64,000 nt of DNA. It comes from Haloferax sp046557615. Its GTDB lineage: Archaea > Halobacteriota > Halobacteria > Halobacteriales > Haloferacaceae. The stretch spans positions 226,517 through 290,516 of the forward strand of contig NZ_JBKIII010000003.1 in NCBI RefSeq assembly GCF_046557615.1, in the 5' to 3' direction. Below are positions 47,101 through 53,848 of this stretch, piece by piece; position 1 is the first letter of the stretch, and each line of letters starts with the position of its first letter. The translations under genes and the position numbers were made by a program. The notes beneath the pieces are model-generated. The model worked only from the letters and a program-made list of their open reading frames with translations. It was not told the DNA's origin and did not search any database.

Positions 47101-47950
47101 TCTTCAGCTCTAGATTCGCTTCGAAGAGCGTGGGGTCTCGTGTGGTGTTGCGATTATCTTCTTTGAGGGTCTGTGCAGTGTTCTCGAACTCAACATCGAG
47201 GTGCAGACCGTTTGACTCCTCGATGACTGTTAGATTTAGGTCGGCTTCCCAATCCGGGAATGCGATTGGCCCGCTGCGCTCATTGAGGTATGTCTGATAC
47301 TGCTCCTCAGATTCCATCGCCCACCCGGGCAGCCCGTCGTCGTCCTCAACATCGAGATAGAGATCCAAGTCACTTGAATGGGCATCTGTTTTCACTTGTT
47401 CGAACGCAGCTTCAAATTTCGAATCGATTGCTGCCTGTACCTCAGATGGTACTGTTTCGAACCCGCTGATCAGCTGTTCGCCGGTAATCTCGATAGGCTC
47501 AATATCCAACGTAAGCCGTTCGAATACGGGGAGGAGGTCTTCTGTCTCGGATGAGCTGTCTTCAGAATCGGCAAGTGAAATGAACTGGTCGCGGTCGGCC
47601 AACTCTTCGAATGTCGGATTGACACGAACCCAGACACTTACTTCAGGGCGGATCTTGAGCGTCGTCTCGTGAGTGACGTTGTCGAGTTTGACGTTGGCCC
47701 CAAGTGCGCTGGGCTTCATTTTCGACTGCAGATCATCGTCAAAGTCGTCGAACTGATCTAAGGACTCCGCTGCTAGCGTCCCAGCAAAGAAGCGATCACG
47801 TGGGAAGTCAGTGTGTACTCGATCCCCCTTTGCCCCGGTGATCTCATCTAATACAGTCTGGCGTAGGTGCTGGGCAATGCGCCCGCGGTCACCATACTCA
47901 ATAGACGAAAAGTCAGGCGGATTTCCACCCACCGGGTTGTGTTGGCTCAT
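44114..47950 (-). CDS. drmA: DISARM helicase DrmA
   Basis: A 1278-residue superfamily 2 helicase. The N-terminal 450 residues are unassigned. Walker A is in LWFPTGGGKTEAF (about residue 530). A zinc-binding insertion follows (CPVCGSETRMKV and CTGGELNCEW, about 655-690). Motif VI is in YIQSSSRAGRTHPGL near residue 1104. In DISARM the DrmA-DrmB complex translocates on DNA and recognises unmodified phage DNA. First gene of the minus-strand drmABC operon; the 409-bp region upstream separates it from the divergent drmMI. Confidence 0.9.
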   Translation of the reverse strand: MSQHNPVGGNPPDFSSIEYGDRGRIAQHLRQTVLDEITGAKGDRVHTDFPRDRFFAGTLAAESLDQFDDFDDDLQSKMKPSALGANVKLDNVTHETTLKIRPEVSVWVRVNPTFEELADRDQFISLADSEDSSSETEDLLPVFERLTLDIEPIEITGEQLISGFETVPSEVQAAIDSKFEAAFEQVKTDAHSSDLDLYLDVEDDDGLPGWAMESEEQYQTYLNERSGPIAFPDWEADLNLTVIEESNGLHLDVEFENTAQTLKEDNRNTTRDPTLFEANLELKIDGAGIFVPFTFDPLPEDFRYNRDLWGHGRNCTIIAPEIDTVVDGKPPGMRTPREEPSTSHLRTTAIPEHQQLSYDSATRGPKPKFETLSDLEDGGIQLLKDIHEQMQAYDSGTYQDALDDYRQHDGWDQSVNERGGTDEADFHGDRESFRREMARFKRGIECLEEYPDTAGRAFELMNETMRKMHRGSFDSWRLFQLVFIVMLLPDVASREYDNFTEATWRQDSSPGPHNESDAEDALDVVDVLWFPTGGGKTEAFLGVAVWSAFFDRFRGKDFGVTAWTRFPLRLLSMQQLQRMAETMMYADLIRRDEPSIASSPAHAFSVGFMVGKRNTPNQLTGYRNDKAAELARDDKRREDLKVLPTCPVCGSETRMKVIEDKHRLAHMCTGGELNCEWQQRDLDLGTPYLPAELPVHIVDNELYRYAPTILAGTIDKVTAVGYQRKMAHLISGEMEYECPTHGFASLGECTEKYGCEIPRDEFEDLATPVEPYDPAPSLEVPDELHLLNESMGSFDAHYETGIHELQEMADAGKTKIIAPTATITSYDDQVYHLFVREAERFPAPGPYLRGSFYAEESPELQRQYIGITPHGKTHINAIIDLLFYYHKAIQDLLVTAVEDPDRLLNGDILIPDSNAAEGPLDVDSVPELLDMLGDYTTSLTYLLAKKDGDRLDQSIRLQLSDYFHKLDRPELNPDRMTGGTQFDEVQERLDKLENPWHSGRDQDVVSSLVDQGIIEEKNEQELIELLDIVDGCLHNGQPTSVYHDALDRAPDGVGQGLAYLLASRLNSITATSMISHGVDVDRFNMMIFFGMPRDTSEYIQSSSRAGRTHPGLIFNVFHPIRERDQSHYHFFEKYHQFLDRLVEPVPINRWAKNSIRRTHPGLFMALLLNHYMYEDDVDRLFFGSNAREFVQNLDDESELSEAIHCMYGGDAAPEEFADTAESLTKEAIADIQLNDDEKWTSNRLGNSVMTSLRDIDEKLRIQSTYRSRDVFDTLDRRR

Positions 47951-48359
47951 CGATAACTGGGTTCAAGTCAATCGTGCTGTCTCATAGTTTTTTGCCTCTC
48001 TTTGTCTGCTAAACTTCGAACGGACATTGGACAACCCCAAGCCGCCAACGACAGCTACAATTCCGACTAAGTCTGGCTCTCTGGAGATAGGAATTGGATC
48101 TGTTGCGTGTGACCGATGACGCCTCTCTCAGAATAGCGGCATATAAATTGACTGAGGGGCTGGAGCTCAAAAGCGGAGGTCGCCCGTAGTTTGAACAATG
48201 GCAACTGTCAATCTCCCGTTCGGCTGTACGCAGACCACAGCCGAAAGAAACTTGGCGAGATCAATCCGACACTCATTTTCACTAACTGTTATAGGGCAGT
48301 GGTGTCCCTGTCTGAATATTCACAGATAGCGTCCCCCCGGCGCTAGTATATCAGCACAC
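47951..48359. other. Divergent promoter region between drmA and drmMI, with right copy of the 26-bp repeat
   Basis: No established gene. A T6 tract lies near 47987-47993, and a good TATA element TATAAATT is at 48142-48149 (plus). The 26-bp repeat is at 48198-48223 and opens a 43-codon frame (48198-48329) whose start is shared with the left repeat. CTAGTATATC lies just before the drmMI ATG. Confidence 0.55.
48198..48223 (+). repeat. 26-bp direct repeat, right copy
   Basis: It matches 40082-40107 at 25 of 26 positions in the same orientation; similarity stops just after CCGTTCGG. It lies about 50 bp after the TATA element at 48142, so a short transcript across it is conceivable. Confidence 0.8.
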
Positions 48360-51300
48360 ATGTCTCAGCAATCTCACCCCTATCGCACGAACCGGGACCT
48401 CTTCTCCAACCACTACCTCACCGAGCATCTCCGGCAGACTGAGCCTTGGGAGGAAGCCGGCGAGGACGAAGTCCGTGAGGCGTACGACGAAATTCGCGAT
48501 CTCTGGGAAGACAAGCAGGACCGCGTCGCGGACTACAATGAAGCCCAGCTGGAGCGGAATTTCATCCGCCCCATCTTCGACATACTCGGGATTCCGTTCG
48601 AAATCGAGGAGACGGTCATGCGGAACGCCCGGCGACCGGACTACGGCTTCTTCCCGAGTTCGGAGGCGGCGGATGCCGCATTCGATCGGGAAGACTTCTA
48701 CGAAGAAGCAATCGCTGTCGCCGACGCCAAACGGTGGGGTCGGAAACTCGACACCCGTGGTGAGGAGAAACGCGACTTCGAGAACCCGAGCTACCAGATC
48801 CACGCCTACCTCCAAGAGACACCACCCCAGTGGGCGGTCCTGACGAACGGAGAGCAGTGGCGGCTCTACTACGAACCGACGAGCCACCGACTGGACTCCT
48901 ACTACGAGATCAACCTGCCGGAACTCTTCAAGTTCGTCGAAGGTGACGGTGGCATCGAGGATTTCAAAGACTTCTATCTCTTCTTCCGACAGCAGGCGTT
49001 CCTGCTTGACCGATCAGGCGATTGTTTCCTCGACAACGTCTACGACGAATCCAGCGTCTTCGCGGAAGCAATCGGTGAGGACCTGCAAAACAACATCTAC
49101 GAGGCAATTCGCGTTCTCGCGGAGGGATTCCTTGATACGAACGACAACCTCGGTGAGGACGACCTGCCGCTGGTTCACGACAGTTCGCTCATCTACCTGT
49201 ACCGTCTCATCTTCGTCCTGTACGCAGAGAGTGAGGGACGCGACCTCCTTCCTACTGACAACGACATTTACAGTAATAGCTACAGTCTGAACGAGCTGAA
49301 GCAGACGGTCGCCGACAAGCGTGATCAGACGCAGCAGCACTATCAGACCTTTCAAACTCACCTCTGGGACCGACTGGATGAACTGTTCGTCCTCATCGAC
49401 CAAGGGAGCCAAGGGAAGGATATTCCGCAGGATCAACTCTACATCCCGGCCTACAACGGTGGTCTATTCCGAATTAATCCAGACCCGGACGACAGTGCGG
49501 AGGCCCAGTTCCTCGCGACGCACGAGGTAGACGATGCTCACCTCGCAGAGGTAATCGAACTAATGACGCGACGTGACGCCGACGAGGGTGACGGCCAGGT
49601 TTTCGTCGACTACTCCTCACTCGACGAACGGCATCTCGGGTCGATATACGAAGGGCTGCTGGAATACAAACTCGATATCGCTGACAAACCATTGGCAGTT
49701 GAGAATGGTGAGTATACAACAGCAGATTCTGATGAGGAAGTTGCTGTACAAGAGGACGAGGTATATCTCCAAACAGATGACGGGGAGCGGAAGGCCACAG
49801 GATCGTACTACACACCAGAATATATCGTCGAATACATCGTCGAAGAGACTCTTGGTCCGCTCGTCGACGATATTCGAGAAGATCTCCTTGCACAGGATCC
49901 GTTCGACAAAGAGGGTGGTGGGCAGTTTGCGGAGGACTTTGCAGAGCGTGTGTTTGATCTCAAGATACTAGATCCCGCAATGGGTAGCGGGCATTTCCCG
50001 GTTAACGCAGTTGACTACCTTGCACGTGAGATCATTGACGCCCAAGAGCGTCAAGACCAGCAAGCAGCTCGGAAAGGGAATGAAGAAGCGATCAGCGAGC
50101 CAATGACTGAGGAAGGCGAACTCCGAGATATCAACTGGGCACGTCGACAAGTTGTCCAAAAATGCATCTATGGTGTCGACCTGAACCCGCTTGCGACGGA
50201 ACTTGCCAAAGTGTCTCTGTGGTTGCGAACGCTCGCTGCTAAGCAACCACTTGCGTTCCTTGATCACCACCTGAAGACTGGTAACTCGCTTGTCGGCTCA
50301 GATATTACGGTCGTGCTGTCGGATGATAGTGAGTCAAGCAGCGGACAATTGACACTGAGCCAGTCATTTGCGCGAGCACGCCAGCAGACTTTGGGTCACG
50401 TAATGGATCTAATGCAGGACCTGCTGTCGATTGAAAACGAAGAACTGGCGGACATCAAATCAATGGAGGAGCTATATGACGAAATTCAGGACGACCCACT
50501 CTACGGTCGACTCTTTGAGATTGCGAACGTTCATACTGCCGAGCAGTTCGGCGTCGACGTGCCCAAGGGCGTTTATCAGGAGATGGCGGGTGCGATTGAT
50601 GATGTCGATGCTTGGGCTGCAATTCAACAGAAAAGTTGGTTCACATCAGCGCAAGCATTAGCTGACGAGGAGGACATCTTCCACTGGGAATTAGAGTATC
50701 CAGAGGTGTTCTTCAACGAAGATGGCGAGAAACTGGATGAGGCAGGGTTCGATGCGGTCATCGGGAACCCTCCGTATGTAAATATCCAGAATTTACGCTC
50801 AAATATAAAATCACAAGTAGATTATTTCAATTCATACTACCAAACCTCAACTGGGAAATTTGATATTTATGTTGTATTTTGTGAACGGGGGCTATCTTTG
50901 TGCTCTACAAATGGGTATGTCTCATATATAATGCCAAATAAATTTTTCACAGCTGATTATGGCGAAGGATTACGTTCATATCTTAATGATGGACGATATA
51001 TCCGTCAAGTTGTTGACTTCGGAGATAGTCAAATTTTCCCAGGTCTTTCTACATATACTGGAATATTTATCCTTGGCGATAATAGTGGAGATTCTTTCAA
51101 ATATATAAACTCATCACCAAGAGAGCTTCTTTCATCTGGTGGCCTAGAGCTAAAGAATTCATTTTATGAAACGTTGCATAGTGAATATTGGATTTTCTGC
51201 TCGCAGATAGAGTATGATATTCTTAATAAAATCGAGGGGATTGAATCCTCTAAAGAATTAACAGAAGTAACACAAAGAATCTTCCAAGGCGTGAATTCTG

Positions 51301-52628
51301 GGAAAGATTCTGTTTATATCCTGGAACCGATCTCAAACGCTGGTGATCTAACGTTAGTCAAATCTAAATTGACTGGTGAAGAGCATTTAATAGAGACTGA
51401 AATTCTGTTTCCTATCTTAAAAGGAAAAGATATTGGACGATATGAAATAAGCGATGCCGAGTATGTTGTTTTATATCCGTATAAATCAGAAAAATATGGG
51501 AAAACAGACCGTAGGCCGCTTTCAGAGGAAGAATTGAGTCAAAGTTATCAAAAAGCTTGGGAGTATCTTAATATTCCAGAGGTAAAAAGCGAATTAAAAT
51601 CGAGACAGTATCTGATGGATGCCGTAGAAAGTGAAGGGGCTGGCTATTCGTATTGGTATGAGATGTGGAAACCACGCCGATTAGAATGGATGCAAGATAA
51701 AAAGTTATTAACACAGGTTCTAGCAAAGCGCACATCATTTGCACTTGACTATACTGGCGAATATTTCTTTGTTGGTGGTGGTACTGCTGGTGGAAATGGT
51801 ATTGTGATTGATGGTGATGAAAGATATATTCAATCGCTATTAAATAGTAAAATCACAACCTTCTATCTCAAAAAGAGGGCAATACCATACCAAAATAATT
51901 ACTTTTCCTTTGGGAAGGGTACAATCAAAAACTTACCAATAATTCTTGAAGAGCACTGCGACCAGAGTGATAAACTATCTAATCTATCCGCGAAAATGTC
52001 TGATTTGAATAGGAAAAGAGGGAATCTTAATTTGAACCTTCTAGATCACCTCGGCTCTTATTCTGGTGGCCAGACCCTCGCCGACATTGGTCTGACCCAA
52101 CCCACAAGTGGCTCTTCGGATTCGATCCTCCAAGAGACGACCGAGGAGAAGCCAAACCTCCGGGTTGGCGAGGCCAACGTGGTCCGAGAGTCCGAGACCA
52201 CCGTTGAGGTCCTGTTGAGTGCTCGTTATAAACCCGAGGATGAAGACGCCTACGAGACTGACCGGTGGGGATACACCGAAACCGATCTCGAACCAGCACT
52301 GCGGATCACTGACATTACGACACAGGAAGCCGATCTGATCAAGGCGTTTGTTCCAGTAGCCGTCGACAAAGCTGGCGGATTTGCTGAGTTTCGGGAGACC
52401 GCAACGAAAACGAACTCTTTGGTCGACCGACTACGGAAATTGACACTTCCTCGTATTGCAGACGTCGAAGATGGATTGACGAGCTACGTGCAAACTAAAC
52501 AGCGAGCCGACAAGATAGATGCGAAAATTGAGGAAACCGATTCCCTGATCGATGAAATTGTCTACGAACTATACGATCTAACCAATGAAGAAATCGAAAT
52601 TGTCGAGGATGCCGTCGCTGGCGACTAA
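48360..52628 (+). CDS. drmMI: DISARM N6-adenine methyltransferase DrmMI, Eco57I-like
   Basis: A 1422-residue class 1 DISARM methyltransferase. Residues about 60-185 resemble the HsdR/Eco57I N-terminal nuclease region (RRPDYGF, then AVADAKRW, a PD-x27-DxK pattern). YYTPEYIVEYIV (about 482) and LDPAMGSGHF (about 536) form the AdoMet site. NPPYVNIQN (about 803) is motif IV of N6-adenine enzymes. The following 420 residues (50775-52045) are AT-rich and likely the target-recognition domain. The final 190 residues return to high GC. It marks host DNA as self; whether the N-terminal nuclease motif is active is unknown. Confidence 0.87.
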   Translation: MSQQSHPYRTNRDLFSNHYLTEHLRQTEPWEEAGEDEVREAYDEIRDLWEDKQDRVADYNEAQLERNFIRPIFDILGIPFEIEETVMRNARRPDYGFFPSSEAADAAFDREDFYEEAIAVADAKRWGRKLDTRGEEKRDFENPSYQIHAYLQETPPQWAVLTNGEQWRLYYEPTSHRLDSYYEINLPELFKFVEGDGGIEDFKDFYLFFRQQAFLLDRSGDCFLDNVYDESSVFAEAIGEDLQNNIYEAIRVLAEGFLDTNDNLGEDDLPLVHDSSLIYLYRLIFVLYAESEGRDLLPTDNDIYSNSYSLNELKQTVADKRDQTQQHYQTFQTHLWDRLDELFVLIDQGSQGKDIPQDQLYIPAYNGGLFRINPDPDDSAEAQFLATHEVDDAHLAEVIELMTRRDADEGDGQVFVDYSSLDERHLGSIYEGLLEYKLDIADKPLAVENGEYTTADSDEEVAVQEDEVYLQTDDGERKATGSYYTPEYIVEYIVEETLGPLVDDIREDLLAQDPFDKEGGGQFAEDFAERVFDLKILDPAMGSGHFPVNAVDYLAREIIDAQERQDQQAARKGNEEAISEPMTEEGELRDINWARRQVVQKCIYGVDLNPLATELAKVSLWLRTLAAKQPLAFLDHHLKTGNSLVGSDITVVLSDDSESSSGQLTLSQSFARARQQTLGHVMDLMQDLLSIENEELADIKSMEELYDEIQDDPLYGRLFEIANVHTAEQFGVDVPKGVYQEMAGAIDDVDAWAAIQQKSWFTSAQALADEEDIFHWELEYPEVFFNEDGEKLDEAGFDAVIGNPPYVNIQNLRSNIKSQVDYFNSYYQTSTGKFDIYVVFCERGLSLCSTNGYVSYIMPNKFFTADYGEGLRSYLNDGRYIRQVVDFGDSQIFPGLSTYTGIFILGDNSGDSFKYINSSPRELLSSGGLELKNSFYETLHSEYWIFCSQIEYDILNKIEGIESSKELTEVTQRIFQGVNSGKDSVYILEPISNAGDLTLVKSKLTGEEHLIETEILFPILKGKDIGRYEISDAEYVVLYPYKSEKYGKTDRRPLSEEELSQSYQKAWEYLNIPEVKSELKSRQYLMDAVESEGAGYSYWYEMWKPRRLEWMQDKKLLTQVLAKRTSFALDYTGEYFFVGGGTAGGNGIVIDGDERYIQSLLNSKITTFYLKKRAIPYQNNYFSFGKGTIKNLPIILEEHCDQSDKLSNLSAKMSDLNRKRGNLNLNLLDHLGSYSGGQTLADIGLTQPTSGSSDSILQETTEEKPNLRVGEANVVRESETTVEVLLSARYKPEDEDAYETDRWGYTETDLEPALRITDITTQEADLIKAFVPVAVDKAGGFAEFRETATKTNSLVDRLRKLTLPRIADVEDGLTSYVQTKQRADKIDAKIEETDSLIDEIVYELYDLTNEEIEIVEDAVAGD

Positions 52629-52669
52629 CGAGCTGTCGCCTTTGGTATGTACTGTAGCGTGGTAGCGGC

Positions 52670-53716
52670 CTATAGCCACGACAGTCTTGTGTTCAGTTCC
52701 TGCAAGAATTCGGATCGAATCTCGGCACTAGGCGGGAATACTATTTGTTCATCTTCTCGTTCAGCAATCGTTTCCCTTAGGAACGGATGGGCAGGCTCAA
52801 ACGAAGGACTGGTACGGATCTTATGATCGTTATCAATGGTGAAGAGATGTGCGTCGAATGCCCGGTGGTGGAGTGAGTTCAGCACGAAGACGTTCTCCGG
52901 ATGCTCGGCGAGTTCAGGCCGCTGGCTCCGGGGCAACACGTGAGCCAAGTCGAGCAGGGCCGCTTCTCGGATGCCAGTCAGAGTACACGCTTGGCCGTAC
53001 CGCTCAAATGTTTCAGCCCTGAAAGCCTCGCTCACAACGACCTCTGGTTGCTCGTAGCGTCGGATTGTTCCTCCGACAGAATCGAGTAATTCCCCGGTCG
53101 GCCACTGCTTGACGTCTCCGGTTCTCACCCACTGTTTCCAGACATCCGGTGCGTTTTCAGAACTATTCGTCCGTGCACGGTTGTGGAGCCAAGAGACTGG
53201 AACAGACTGGGTGTTGAGTATCGAGAAATGAAAGAGGTAATTGGGAATCTGCGTGCCTGAATCATCCTGGTATGAACGAATTTCGAGGTGGGCGGGAACA
53301 CACAGACCACAGAATTCAACGACTCCGGATTGTGGCTTTCTAAATACGAGGACTGGGGGAACTTCCTCGCGCCGACCTGAAGCCTTCCTGTCGAAGGCTT
53401 GCTTGATTTTATCGTTCTGCTCAGACTCGTCGTAGGGATTACCTTCCTTGGCGTCTCCCCAGTAGCTGATATATCCGGAATCGACTGCGAGCGTGTCATC
53501 CCACGGGTCATCATGCTGTGAGACGCCTTTGTCGTTCGAGACCAGAACCAGTGCGGCAGGTGTGTCGGAACGGATTGTCCCGAGGTCTCGAATCCCACCG
53601 ACGTTCTTGATACCGCTATCTAGAGGGCCTCGGATCCAGCGTAGAAATTGATCCTCGGTCTTTCTGTAGCTCCCAGTATCACGGTAGCTTTGACCGATTC
53701 TGAACGCATGACTCAT
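52670..53716 (-). CDS. HNH endonuclease with N-terminal reader-like domain
   Basis: A 348-residue protein. The C-terminal HNH_2-type nuclease (about 240-330) reads CTLTGIREAALLDLAHVLPR, then NVFVLNSLHHRAFDAHLF, giving the His/Asn/His residues. The N-terminal 190 residues begin FRIGQSYR and contain GYISYWGDAKEGNP and PVLVFRK. These weakly resemble the SRA/YDG-like modified-base readers of McrA-type HNH enzymes (inference). It is encoded on the opposite strand between drmMI and drmD, convergent with drmMI (41 bp). This could be a type IV-like restriction enzyme added to DISARM. Confidence 0.78.
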   Translation of the reverse strand: MSHAFRIGQSYRDTGSYRKTEDQFLRWIRGPLDSGIKNVGGIRDLGTIRSDTPAALVLVSNDKGVSQHDDPWDDTLAVDSGYISYWGDAKEGNPYDESEQNDKIKQAFDRKASGRREEVPPVLVFRKPQSGVVEFCGLCVPAHLEIRSYQDDSGTQIPNYLFHFSILNTQSVPVSWLHNRARTNSSENAPDVWKQWVRTGDVKQWPTGELLDSVGGTIRRYEQPEVVVSEAFRAETFERYGQACTLTGIREAALLDLAHVLPRSQRPELAEHPENVFVLNSLHHRAFDAHLFTIDNDHKIRTSPSFEPAHPFLRETIAEREDEQIVFPPSAEIRSEFLQELNTRLSWL

Positions 53717-53848
53717 TGTCTTCTATTTAAAGCCCAGCACGTGAAATATCTACTTGTGGACAAATCATCACTGTGGAACGTCTGCTGAGGTGAGTTGAAC
53801 CCGACTTCGCGAAGAAATTAAGGGGGCGTGTCACATCCAGTTTGAGCA

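Noticed and set aside
47987..47993. T6 tract as a terminator
   Set aside because: It lies upstream of drmA on the non-transcribed side and no plus-strand gene ends there.
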